A stretch of DNA of 64,000 nucleotides from Styela clava. Taxonomy: Eukaryota; Chordata; Ascidiacea; Stolidobranchia; Styelidae. This document shows, piece after piece, positions 1-14,100 of the stretch. The notes beneath the pieces were generated by a model. The model saw only the letters and a program-made list of their open reading frames with translations, was not told where the DNA came from and made no database searches. Location of the stretch: contig NC_135263.1 of assembly GCF_964204865.1 (NCBI RefSeq), positions 7,132,501 through 7,196,500 of the forward strand. Reading direction: 5' to 3'. The translations under genes were made by a program, and so were the position numbers. The stretch's first letter is position 1. Every line of letters starts with the position of its first letter.

Positions 1-239
1 TGTAATACAAACACGGAAGTTAGACAATTAGTGTGCTTAGTATTTATCTCAATAAAGTAATGCTGTACCTAGTTAAGCGTCCGTCCTAGATTACTGAAAT
101 GTCAAGGTACAATCACAAACAGAAGTTCAAGCGTTCGAATGTAAAATGAATGGTCCTCATTTTTGTAAAAGCAATTCAAGAGTTTTTGGGTCTCATTATG
201 CGAATGTTTATTTTAATATTGACATTAGTAAACTCCTAC

Positions 240-3200
240 CTTTACATGATAAGCCTGCCCAATCAGTTCTGAAGGATCCTCTACAAAATTTTCCTCTTCT
301 GGCAAAGGTTTCCCTTTAGCATTGCATGGTGATACAACAACGTATAAGCCTCCTTCTTCTTGACCCTGTCAAGTTATTAAAATAGGCAAACTGTATAAGC
401 ATTCGATGTTCAAAATCAATGAAATTCAAAACAATTGTTTTGTAATGACATTGTTTTAGAGAATTATTTTTTGCTGATCCTTTCAGGTTTAGAATAAACA
501 TATATATTCATATATATATATATATGTCAGAAAATACCGAAATTATTATTGTTATTCGTTGCGGTTGATAAGAGAGGCTTTTCATCCAAAGTATTGGATG
601 TGTAGTGTTATACGCTGTATTCATATACGCCTATAATATAGATAGCTAAAGATATACTGTACAAATTCTATTGCGCAGAAATGAATATAATTTTGGAGTA
701 TACTTTTCACAAAAAGCAGTCTAAAGCTTGCCTTGTGGTCAGTTATTGTAAGTTTGTCATCAAAATCAAGAGCATATGATAGAGATTGGAGGAATGCATT
801 CGACGAACCAATCAAATAATCTTGCGGTGGATCGTAGAACGGATCCTTCTCCTTTTCAATAGTCAAGTACGAATCATCTCCATCGACAAATTGTTGATAC
901 AATTCCTAAAGTTTAAAATAAAGACAATGCCGGTTTACTTTCTTGAATTATATTCTAGTTACTTAATTTTGATTATAATCTGAAAACTGTATACGCACTT
1001 GAATCATATATCGTCTGTTGATGAATTGTCCTCTTTCCCACATCCAAACATTTTTATTGAGAAGATTGGTTACACGAACCATAACTCTAAATACAAAATT
1101 AAATACGGGGGAATAAATAAATAAAAACTAAGGAGATTACATTCAATTTTTATGTCTGGTTTCACTGAAAAGCAACCAGATCAAACCTAAGCATTGAGCG
1201 TATTTGATGATTGATTTTGGTCCAAAATCGATAGATTAGTTGACTTTAATATGAAATTAAGAAAAATGAATATATAAAATAAACGCTTCATGGGATTCTT
1301 GAGGCCAAACGACCTAATTGCCTAATATGCAAATATGTTATGTGTAATTTGCAACTAAATCCCGAATTGATGATAGAATAATCCCTGACGGAAAAGTTCG
1401 TTATTGTTTTTGACTATTATATGTATTACCGTGTTCCTTTATCTTTATCGTCCTGTGTCGCACCAGATATCAGAATAAGTTCAAAATGTCTATATTTGTT
1501 CAATTCCTCAGATACCGCATTCACTTCACCAATCATTGGAAGAAGTTCAAGCACCTGTTCCTGAGCCTTTTGTTGATCTATTCAAGTAGATATGATTAAA
1601 AGATACTAGAAATTTATTTGAAACCTCAGCCTATTCTCATACCACCATACAGCAATATTTTACAAGTTATGGTAAACTAGAATAATCATTTATGAGGAAG
1701 GTTTCACCTTAAGGTCAGTTTCTTCAATTTACTAAAAATATGTAAAGTTTCAAACAGTTGCTGATTCAGCCGTTTGTTTATTATAAAAGAATATTATAAA
1801 GTTAAATATAGTATAAAGTTATAAAATGAAATCTTCATATCTTTGTGGTTCATGCCTGAATAACCTTTGCTTTACTTTTTTGATACAAGCTAATGAATAT
1901 ATTACCTTTAGTCAAGCCACTCTGCAAAGTTGAAAATCCACTATTTTCTGCCAATTCCTTTTGTGCAAAATCCCAATCTATAGTTTCGGGTGTCCCTTCA
2001 GGAGAAGTCGGTTTGAGTGGGTTTTGGAAGATATACAAATGATTGGAACCTTTGAGGAAATAGATATAAAATTGCAGATAAAATTGTATCACATAATTAA
2101 AAAATTGTATCAATTTTAATTTAATTACCGAACAATATTCTATCATTGTGCTCAAGTTTTCTTTCTCCGGTCAATGGCGTCCCGTTGACCTTCGTTTTTG
2201 CGCCTTGACTTCCGGGTTTTATGACGACCTCTCCATCGCTCAAACTCAAACTAGCATGCTCTTTTTGTATGCTGTAAGATATGAATTTGAACAGCCGAAA
2301 TTAATGAGTTGCAAAAAAGGGGAAAGGCAAACTTGGAAATGGACCTTAATTTAAATATGGTTTTCTCATCCAGACCAGGGTATTTTGCCGTAAAATATTC
2401 AGAGGTATTTTCCATCAGAAAAATAAAAATATAGTAAATAGTTCGTAGACTAACCTTAATCCTGTCAGAATAATGTTAGGCTTCGGATCGGCATCTTTTC
2501 TTCCAATCAATGTAACTTTGTCCTTTGATAATCCATGCACAATAACTCCGGATAACATTGGATCCTCGTTGAGGTTAACCAAATGTGGAACATTCTTTTG
2601 CTTTTCTTTCAGCTTCGTTTCCTTCATTGAAGTCTTTTCTTCTTGTCTGGCCTATTGAAACATTACGGAATGTAAAAAATGATCTGCAGCTGATCGAATG
2701 ATTTGTTATTGACTATAAATAGTGTGAAGTAATTTGTGAAGAATTGAATAACATTGTTATAGCTGCACCTCTTTCAATTTCTCGTCCCAATCCATTCCAG
2801 CTAAATCATTTTGGTTAGCAAGCAGCTGTGCACGAATTTCGTCTTCCATCTGTTTACGCATTTTGTCAACATCTGAATAACGAGATAAAAAGTTATGATA
2901 CACATTAATAGAGGTGTAAAATATTAGATGTGAAAAATTTAAAGTAAATTTGTGGTGTTTAAATATCATTTTCCCAATAATACCTTCTTGACTCATTCCT
3001 TTTTCTTGAGTAAGAACGACCCCTCCAGTTAGCGAAGCCTTAAGTCGTTCATTTTCTTCCCTCAATTCACGGATGAGTTTGTCCATAGGATTTTCATTCA
3101 CGACAGCTTTGTTCTTAATTTTCTTTGCTCTGTCAGCATACCTATAATTGTTTGATTAAAATTAGTTTGTATTGTCAAAGAAAATGGGATGTTATTTTAT

Positions 3201-6200
3201 TAAGGTAAACGATTTCGATGACACTTCAGCAAGTGATGAGTGAAAAGTTGACAAACAAACTAAAGTTTAGTAAGTTACTGGACGTAGTTATCTTGGTTGA
3301 AACAATCGACCAATTCTGGTATCTGTATCTCTATAATGCAGTGTTGTTTTTGTATGAGCACAAAAATTAGAAAAAAACAGAAAATATATACCTCAGTGTA
3401 CTCAAAGTTTCATCATAATTAATATCAGCAGGAGATAACGCAGCAATCATAATTGTTTTCGAATTTCCACCAAGAGCATTCATCAAAAGTTTAGTTAATA
3501 TGGAACCACGATATGGTACAAGGACCTTTTTCTTGCCCATTGACAAATCAGCAAGAGCCTGTGACAAAAGCAAACACCAATGATTAGGTGTTGAATTGCG
3601 TTTTAAAACAACGATAAAATAAAACGCAGCTCGCATTCTTTAAAAAAATGGATGGGGTAAAGTTGTTGAAGTGATAGATTGATATATAATACTGCCACTC
3701 GGTTATAGGCATTTTCATTATTTTAGACATAAGTTTGAGTCAGAGAAATCAAAAAGTCCATGGGGAGTGTTTTTTAAATACTATGAGAATATCCTTATTA
3801 AATAAATCATATGATGCACATAAGTAACTGAAGTTGCCTAACCTTTCTATGGGTTTGGTTTTATTACCAAATTACTGTTGATTTTACATTTATCAGAAAC
3901 AGGAACTGCAAATTGACATTGAAAAAAGAAATCTTAAATTCAGTTCTTACAAGACCTATACCGCAGGTTATCATTACAGGTTGTCTAACAAATTCATTTA
4001 AGTATTAAAATATTAGCTGAACGTGACTTCACCGAAATGACATTTCCAAGAGCTGAAAGAGATTTATTGATATTAGCTCCTTCCTTCAAACGATCACCCG
4101 TTGCTCCTGTGCTGTCAGCTCTTTCAGATCCTGAGTACACACGGAAATAATAGAAATCTCGTTAAATTTTTACAAAAATTGATTTACTCTAGTAGTGCAT
4201 ATGTTGAATGACAATGCTCCCAGTCATATTAGGCCAAAACAAATTGAATGTATGATTATAGTGCTAGCATGCAAAAAAGTCTCGTGGAAAGGGCGAACAA
4301 ACCGGCTAAATCGACGAGATTAATGCTGGAACTCTTTTTCGTTTCGTTTCCATCTTTTTTCATGATTTGGTCGAATGTGATCGTGACGACAGTATGGGCC
4401 CGAGAACTTGTAGCATTCATCTGCGTTGATGCAACAGTTCTATTTGCCGTTCCTGTTAAACACAGCTGTTATAGTTATTAAAGTTACAGATATACATCAG
4501 ATGTCTCTTTGAGAAAAGAAGAATTGTAGATAATTCTTAATCTGTGTATAATTCTATGTAAAAATATTAATATTTATTCGTACAAATTATCTCGTTCTAA
4601 ATGTTTCAACTCTACCAAATTACTGCTGCAATAGAAAATAGTTTCATCAATCACAACATTGAACAATGTTGAACGTGAACAATAGAAACTTGCATTTCAA
4701 GAAGTATACTCTTAACCTATAAGTATCTATAAGATATCTAAGCCTCTGTCATATAAACTTAGTTTTCAATGATCATATGTCATAGGTGTAACATTGTTAA
4801 ATGTTTCCAATCGTCATTTGAATGGCCTCTCTCGTTTTAAGGCATATTGGACAGCTGTTTGCTTCTTATCGCATGGTTATAATGTAATGGGATAGTAATT
4901 TTCAAGTTTAAGGTATACCTCTGCTACATATTCAGAACTGGCTGCGTGTTATTATCCATTCCAGTTTTCATTCTACTATTGAAGGTAGTAGAGAGGTTAA
5001 ATTAAAAGTTTGAATACCTTCATCCATTCTTCTTTCAATTTCTTTGTAACTACCAACGGCGACTTTTTTCTGATTTTCAACATAAAAGAGACCAAGTTTT
5101 GGGTTTTGTCGAACCGCCAGTCCTCCTTTTGGATTGTCCTTTGTAAGCAGATCTCGAACTTGTTCATTGTAAATTTCCAACATAGAAAACGTAATTTCGT
5201 ATTTCTGTAAACATAAAAAGTTTTATCGAAGTATAAAGATATTAACAACGTCAGAAATGAATGAAATACACAGAAATTTAAAACAAATAATATTCTCATC
5301 CAGTGAAATTAAAATGTTAGTATAAGGAGTTTGGAAAGAAGCCTATTGTATTTGAACACAATAATACTGACATTTGCATACACAAGATGGGAATATTAGT
5401 TACCACGGGAATGACGAACTCGTCAAATTTTCAATTATGGGGGATTAATTAAGGAAAGTTAGATGGCAAAATCGTATTTCTCCATATGCCGAATTTTTAT
5501 TTGTTTAAACCACCAACAATCTTTTCATCAAAGTGCTATATCTTTATAAAAACATCAGTATATATGAAATTTCATCAATTGATATTTCATAGCTGTGCTT
5601 ACTACCTATTTCAACAAATAACAACTTTTATGGCAATTTCGTGGGAGTGGTATATTTTAAAACCTGAAACTTTATCTTACGAGTCATAAAGTTATAAAAA
5701 AATTATTTGTTCTATTGTTCATTGACATTCAAGAAAATGTTTTCTGACACTTTATAAACTAAATATTTTCCGACGCCAATTCATACAATAAAATATCGTT
5801 TGGAGAATTGTCGATTTTTGTCTGAAAAATATGTACGTTTCAATTTGGCGAAACAGAATTGTACTTACGACATCTCCCGATGCCCTTTCAATTGCTTGAA
5901 ACAATTCATCACAGGAAATAGGCACAATTCCCCTAAAATGTAAGTAACAAATATTTAGTCTACGACTACTATCTAAAACGTAATTTATATATTCCTTGGA
6001 ATCGCGATATTCATTACATACTATACTAGATCAGAAGTTTTAAAAATTTGGAGTTGGAACATCAAAATTATGAATGATAGTAGATGCAGACGAATTTAAT
6101 AAAATTGCTAGAAGGTTACAAGAGTTTCATATTACCTTACCTTGTTTATTTCAAGGAATTGTTCAGTATTTCAATTTGAATTATTTGTGTTTATTGCGAT

Positions 6201-9200
6201 TTATCGTTAGCTTGTGATATAAAAAATAATATTCATTTTCTGCGTTAAATACATTACCACCAGCACGATAAATCAAACTAATGTATTCGTTTACCTATTC
6301 TTTCCATAACCGACCATAGAATATGACTTCCCGGATCCAGTTTGACCATAAGCAAAAAGAGAACAGTTGTATCCTGAATAGTATATCAAAATGGAAGTTT
6401 TTTTTTAATACAGAAAACAATAGCATTTCAAATCGTTTTAGAAATTTGATGTTGTAAATAAGGAAGGAATTGCTTAGAAACTTTCCGCGCAAAAGGACGT
6501 ATATATACTGTAGGCAAATACTCAGAAGATATAAAGACAGTGTGCCATGTCGTTGAATAGTATGTCAAAACACGTTGTTAAAATGGCGATGAGCAGTATT
6601 TAAATGATTGGGTTCAGGTTTTAGACTCACTTCTAGGCACTGATACAAGAATAAATTTTTGTTGCGCCAAACAGCGTTGAAAATTACTGCTTTCCGTTAT
6701 CAGTCGCAACTATAAGTAATTTGTGACTAACCTTCAAAAGCATTGTCAAGTACACCTTGTCCCAAGTCTTCAAATACTCTTCTTTGTGTTGCATATTTGT
6801 CGTTATCGGCAACCAATACGCCATCATCATCATGAAATCCATCATGAGACCTGGATACATTTAAAAAGTTGTTCAAGATTCCCTTCTAGTATACGCCCTA
6901 AATTTATTTGTAGAACTATGTATATTTAAAAGTATATAATGTATCACAAAAATAGCTTGGAAGCATTGCCTATGCTTTCCTGGTAGATGGTTCTCGACGT
7001 AGATGTTATGGCTTGGAATGTGTTGTCTGGGCGAGGTAATAGATCTATTTGGTGTGTAAATATAGGCCTTTTCCGCGTTCACACTTGTCTGGGCAGGTTT
7101 TTTACTGGATAATGAACACGAAAAATTTCTTCCGCAATATTTGCGTTAAAGGTTTGGTTAAATGCCATGCTCAAAACCGAATGACTAATAATTTTGTATT
7201 ACACGATTTCTAAAGAATGATGGATGTACTTTCTCTATTTGTTCTACTTGTGCCAAACAAACGATGGAACCAAAGAATGTGACATACAATTCCAAATAGA
7301 ATTCAAACGTTGTCAAAGCATTATTTCTATCATTTAGACTAGTAGGTTCTTATGAATCAAATTATTATAAAATACCAAAATGATGAACTTCGCATTCGCT
7401 TAATAGTACATAATTTCATAAAAAGAAGCGTTTCATAACTATTTGAACAAATTAATCAATATTTTTTTTATTTCCTGTTAAGAATACTGTCAGATCCATT
7501 GAATGACCTTTTACCCCTCGTGTGAAAAGTTACTCTAAAATGGGAAGTTTATATAAGCTGGTGTGACACAATGTTCTCATAACTAATCACGCAAGTATGA
7601 CGTTTTAGTGTTAAAAGTTCCACTTAAATCTGGGAACACCCAATAAGCAAATACCGCTGAATAGATTTTGTTCTTTATCTAAACTTGTGAGATGTACTGA
7701 AACGATAGCGGTTAGACTCTTCTTGTAAGTTCATTTAAGAGAGGACGTAAAATTCTACTGCTCCGCAAAATGAGCAGAACAAATAGCCGAGCGTTGACGA
7801 ACTGAGTAATCCAAATAAATATCAATTTGCGTAAGTCAAAACCACAGCAATATTATATTATGGGTCGATCAGGGGTATGACGTCATAACAATAAATTCGT
7901 TTGATTTAAATACGGCAGTTTAAAAATATATTAAACTTCGGTTATTGGAATTGAGAAATCAAAGTTCAACGAGTTCAATTTTATTTCCAGGTAATGATAT
8001 ATAATTACATGTGCATAGAAGCGCATGAAATACTCACCAGTAAGAGTAATCGAATGCAAACTGAAACGACAAAAAATAAAATCAACAATGAAAGAACGAA
8101 GCGTCTTGTTATATGTTTTCTTTGTTACTGTTAGAATAGTAATCCTGCATGGCCTTTGTCATAAGAATGTCTGACTTGAAATCAATTGTTTTAACTGATT
8201 CAAAAAAATAATTTGAAATCAAATGCTTGCGATTCTGACATGAAGTTTATTGAAAGTAATTGCCAGTTTATTAAGCTATCAATCTGACTGAAAAATAACT
8301 TTGATATTCTGTTCAGATCACGCACTTTATTTACGGATTCACATGTAAGGTATAAAATAGAAAAAACAAAAACATCGAGATTAATGAAAATGATCTCAGA
8401 ACTCTAATAAATATATATTAAACAAAGGTGCCTGATACCTTTATTTTTTCTTAAAATAATTTTTGAGTATTCCCTTATGTTCCGAAGTATTTATTCCCTC
8501 AACTACACATTTAGAATTTAACTCTTTTATGACTTTTAAAAATTGATTTGTAGCATTAACCAAAGCAAGACTAAGGGAAACAATCATTGCAGTATTTAAT
8601 TCCATAAGCATAATCAGCACTTATCTAGGGTAAAATATTATGGAAGTAACGTTGTCGAAAACTCACCGTTTTTGGATCTTCACCTAGAAAGATAAATAAA
8701 AGACCCCGTTAAATATAATATTCTGGAAGCCACTTACAGTATCAGAATATTCAACAACATAGCAGGCATGAAGCACATAACATATTGAACATTAATAATA
8801 AAGAGTGAAGTGTCTTATCATTGGGCCACAGCAGGGCCGTGCATCATTGGCCATCAGTCATAAACAAATATGAAATTTTCGAAGACATAATTCGAAAATT
8901 TCAGTATTTGCATTGTAACAAATTTATTGATATATTACGCCAATCCAAGTGTTTTTTATTTGTATACAGTCATAAATTGCTCAAAATGTTCACAAAAGTA
9001 GTATTGAACCCTTTCCATAATTCGGAACTAGCTGTTAAACGCAGTGACCAAACAAAATTGGAATCATGGTGTATTGCGCAATTCGCTATTTGGAAAGCGG
9101 TTCAGATTCGAATCCTGTAGTTGTCATCATAATTTCTATACCTTCCGATAGGTATTTCACTATATCAAAGAGACTGCTCATCTAGGGTGCTTCTCCGATA

Positions 9201-11144
9201 TACCGTGTCAGTGAACGTCATACTATGAACAATAGAGGAGTTTTTTGTACCTAATTCCATAAACAAATTCAAAATTGTTTCAGAATTTTTCAAGAGATTT
9301 GTAATGCAAAGGTGAACATTTAAGCTGTTTAAATACATTTGTTATGAAATCTTCGAAACTCAACATAAAAAGTCAACAAAGAAAGATAAAACGAAGGAAT
9401 GATTTGCCACCGAAAATGATATCAATTTGTTTGTTGGTAAGGTGACAGGTTGTAAATCATGATAATGTTTATTTTGCGTGATGATACAGACAAGTTTGGA
9501 CCATTGATAAAATGCGCTACTTTAATGCCACAAGATGTTACCTATTTTTCTTTGAATGAGCTATATTTTGGATCATTTTGAACAAAATTATTTCAACATG
9601 GTTGTACAAGGTTGTAATTTACAACGCATGGTACGGATTAAGAACAAGACGAACATATATCGACGATAAATCAATCTTAAATAGAATATATATTTAGCTA
9701 TCATAGATAGATTGGTGCGTATATAGCTGTTTCGTTAAGCCAAAAATAGCTTACAGAATTTTAGTATTAATGTTTTACCTATATTTTATTTCATGTTAAT
9801 ATACGTCTATTATGCCACGTTTTTGATATTGATTATTTGTATCAAGAGAACCCGAAACCTATATCTATAACCTTTATAATAGTCGGGTATGTGGAAGAAA
9901 TTGAGGATTCACGTAAGCCCAGTTGGTGCTTTCGAGTTAAGGATATTTTCAACTTATCGTTTTCAAATCGAAATTAACCATCTCTTATTAGCCGGTAGAA
10001 GTTTTTTATTGCCGTTTCGGTGCTATTAGAACTATTTTAATATATCACAGTTCTAAATTCTGCTTTGAAAAGATTAAAACAATACAGAATGAAATAAAAA
10101 CCCAGACATTTGCTCACCAGATGCCAATCGATTTTTAAGTATTTATGTAAGCGGAAGGACAGATAAAATATTTGTTCTTGCACATTTTTTATTTCAAAAG
10201 GAAGAAATGTTATTAAAATTTATGGTATGATATTACTGTGCACAAATAAATTAAAATTAAATTTGAGATTTCCAATAACCCGTATACTATAAATTAGTTA
10301 TTCTGAAATTACATTATGATTGAGCCGACTTATTGGCCTGTTTTCCGCGGAATAAATTTGAAGTTCGTGATTATTATTCACTGAACCAGCTAACTTGCTT
10401 GTAATAAATTGTTCGCAGTAAAACTTAATTAAAAAGTAGCTAAGTTGTGTTTACCCGGTTGTGGATCCGGATTTGTAATTTTTGTTTGTGTTCGGTCCAT
10501 TTCAATAATACATACTGATCCTCGATCCCTTTCTCTAAAAATAACAAAAACATACATATCGGCATTTTGACAGCATACCGGATACTAAATTTATGTATGC
10601 GTTAAGATACCTATGCATTTAGAATTATTATTTATTTTATCAATCACAGATGTACATTCCTTGCCTAAAAGCAAATCTTACCTCTGATTAAATGGCCGCA
10701 CTCGCACAGCTACTTTTACCCTTTGAAGAAACAAAAAACACTTTCAGGTTGGGTAATGGTATGTGTATATTTATGAGTTTAAGTCGACCGTAACTAGTGC
10801 AATGTTCGAATAAAGAACTGGGTTTCCATCAAATACAAAGTTTTTAACGAAAAGGCATTTGGCATATTCTTTTTCTTAATTAGAATTTAATACAATCAAT
10901 AGGATATGATTTTGATAAACTTAATTTCGGCAAATCTTATGTGCAACATCAATATTGTTTAAGTTTAAAACGTATACCCCACTGTGCAACATAAAAAGTT
11001 CTAGCTAGAGCCAATTGACTATCATTTCTTGAGTGCAAAATAAAATAATTCAAAAGTCTTTGTCGCTTCAAACTGGTAGAATATGAAAATGTTATTGCTT
11101 AATGAAAGATGTAGCTAAACTCACCCTTCTCCTTCGGACGACAT
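240..11144 (-). CDS. KIF28: KIF28-like kinesin-3 motor protein, 5' part of gene (21 exons, 775 codons)
   Basis: ATP-driven microtubule motor. Exons, 5' to 3': 11144-11125, 10720-10682, 10534-10455, 8683-8667, 8060-8038, 6850-6732, 6373-6295, 5932-5869, 5204-5018, 4452-4303, 4130-4033, 3558-3392, 3141-2984, 2872-2769, 2651-2455, 2271-2129, 2049-1906, 1577-1430, 1086-999, 905-732, 365-240. They sum to 2325 nt and every phase closes. The product starts MSSEGEG, then the kinesin core strand [10 protein letters not shown]. The P-loop GQTGSGKS is near residues 109-116, switch I NATSSRAH near 222-229 and switch II LVDLAGSE near 255-262. A short neck/coiled region follows, then an FHA domain from about 457 to 560, and a kinesin-3-type segment with DPFYDPP and [12 protein letters not shown]. 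The FHA domain after the motor places it in kinesin-3; KIF28 is favoured over KIF1/KIF13 from the residues after the motor, which is recognition without alignment. The 3' end lies beyond position 1. The 17-nt exon and one GC donor are reported as findings. Confidence 0.93.
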
Positions 11145-14100
11145 TGTCGCTGATTAGTAGAAAGCGACTTCCGTTAAAAATTTTCAAATACAAAATATGA
11201 AAAATAAAATAACCTAAAATCTGGAATGGGAAAAAAATTAAAAATGCGTTAAAGACTAGTGAAATTCACTAACTAGAGAACCACATACTATTCTTTACAA
11301 GGTAGTAGTTACAATAGATAGTTGCTCTTATCATTTGGGCTTCGGGCGCCACGTTTTGTTGTCGATAGGAGTTGATTTCAAGAAAAAAAATATATATCTG
11401 TCCCTTCAGTGCACGTCCGTAGTGATTGAAAGAAACACGTTTAACATAGAAGGACGATTAGTTTTGAGTCTTTAACAATACTGATTTGAACAAAAGGGTG
11501 GGCTCGTAATTTGAGAGTTTCTGTTCGCGGGTTCTCTGTGTGCTATACAAGTGGAAATCATGATAAAGGAACTTTACCTAGCCAGACTGAGTTTATTTAT
11601 CTATATATCGTCATATGTTGTTCATGGCTTGAGAATTGGGATGGTTACAATCTAACCTTTGTCCATGGTAGACAACAAATATATTATTTGCTTGAGAAAA
11701 TAAATTTATTGAACTAAGAACCATTTTCATTCTGGAGTGAAGGGTTTCGATGTCTAAACTGTGTGTTTATATAAATATACTTCTAAATTTGAAGTGGGTT
11801 GAATCAAGATGCTTTGTCAAAACAATATGCTATGAATAATGGCGTGTAAATATGACGTTATAGAAATGGTTGTCTCTCCAGACTTGATAAACATAAACTT
11901 GTTATCTGAATTATTTTTGTTCTCAGTGAATAGTGCTTTGAATAGTTGTTTGTGTCGTTTTTGTACTATACTTTGAACATTTTAATTTTGCATAGATATA
12001 AGAAAATACAAGAAATAGCCAGGTTGACGAAAAACGAAATTGGGAAAAAAGACAAGATTGTAAACGCTTAGTTATATTGAAAAAACATGACTGAAAATTT
12101 GCTAGTTTGTACTAGGTATGTACTTGTTGCTATAGATTGTCACCTTATTCTGATTTTGGAGATTTTTTGGCGACCATACCAGGATCTATTGGCTCACTAG
12201 TAGGAAGACCTCGAACAAATTTGACAATTCCAAAATCAACGTTTGAGTTTAGCAAAAACACGATGTTTGTAATGTGCAGTGCGTTACTCGCAAATAATAC
12301 AAATGCTAACACTCAAATTCTTTGAAATATTTATTTAAATGCGAAATTTGTTATAAATTGTTTGTGGCATTAAACAATTCGAGGAAAAATATTTCTTCGA
12401 AGCAATAATGAAAGTTTATGTCCGGGTTAGACAAGCCACAGATAGCTTACAAATTACTTCTTGTGTCGTCAAAATTACTTGGCTAGAAAGCAAATATTTG
12501 ATCAGACCTATCCTTTATTGCTCGCTGCACCGTCATCCATAAATTATAGCTGGTTATTTTATCACCTTACCATTCTGAAAATCGTAATTACATAACGTAT
12601 TAAGATAATCGTTCAAAAGAAATACTGTAATTTTGGACATTGAAAAATCTCATTGAGTTCGTTGTACTTACATTTACTGGATATAGCTACAAGAAAAGTT
12701 ACCTTTGTTTTCAATAAATTTCACATGTGACACCTCAGTAAACCGCAACAAAATTATCAGAATTTTATGTCATTGACAGCGACTTTCACAGTCCAGCAGA
12801 AAAATTGTTTTCCCAGTACCAACTTTCTTATCTGGGAGGCAGCCATAGTGGCCGACCCATGGTGCTAAATAAATCGATATTTCTAGTCGCGCTATCGAAG
12901 TTAAAAGAATGATTAAATGCATTAATTGTTGACCATTTAAAAATGTTATTCAATTTATGCTGAAAACATGAAACTCCGAATAGTAGACTGACTGATGAAT
13001 AAGATTGTCAGGAATTTAAACTTAGGTGAAAATCTCTAAATTAGCCTAATCTGGTTGTTTCACCTCCCCATATTTTTTATATTTCTACACCAATATAGAG
13101 TTTTTGATATGTATTCAATTCATTGGTCGACCGCTGCAACTAAAAAAAAAAAAATTTGTAGCTGACTAATATTAAATATTAACCCACGCCATGGTTGGTC
13201 AACTAAATACCTATTGTAAAACATATCAAAAAATCGATATGTTCGCAATAATATTTAATGCATCACGAATAAGTGAGAGAGCTACTTTATAGTGAAATTG
13301 CTAGACTTTCCTCGCTAACATTTTAAAGTTCCACTGCCCCTTCATATATCTACCTATCGGAAAGCCTACCTATTACGTTATATGATTGTGAGGTCTGTGC
13401 ACCGTGATATATAACACACAGAAACATTCAATATTCTATTGTTGTCTCTGCGCACTGAACCATCCCGTTGTTCGGGGCAAATCCAATAGAAGAATATATC
13501 TGATGTCACTGCGATATCTAGAAGTAAATGAGTTGTTGGCTAATTAACTAGCAACATTTTCAAGTTTATGTGGTCATTTTAAAAATGTCTTATATACGTT
13601 TGTCATCTCAAATATTGGCTATAACTCATTACAAAGATACTAAGCAGTACATAAAATTATGTAAGATAATTTAAAATTAGTTGGCTGTGAGTACCTAATA
13701 GAAATGATGAAAAACAATTATGTATGTTATTATAATATCTTTGTAAATAAACTTGAATTAGGTTATAAATACAAATATGATCATGAAATATTTAGAGACA
13801 AAATGAAATGAAACTTTTTAATAAATTGTTATTATGTACTATATTTCCCTTTCCACATGCTGTATATAAACAACGTCATATACCGAACTCGAACAAAAGA
13901 AGAGCGCCTATGTAATTGCAATCATCCTTTTGTAAAACATCACGTTCATACAACATCATCTGCGACCACCTGGTAGATTTCGTAAACGATTTAGGATTAG
14001 GATATGGCCAGGTAATTTGTTCCATAAACCCCAATAAATTAAAAAGAGGTATGACAAAAAAACTTCTTTTATTAACAAAAGATTTATAAATTATCAAGTG

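Noticed and set aside
9060..9125. tRNA-like stretch with AGATTCGAATCCTGTAG
   Set aside because: A B-box-like sequence is present, but no cloverleaf or matching A box at the right distance could be drawn, so it is not called as a tRNA gene.
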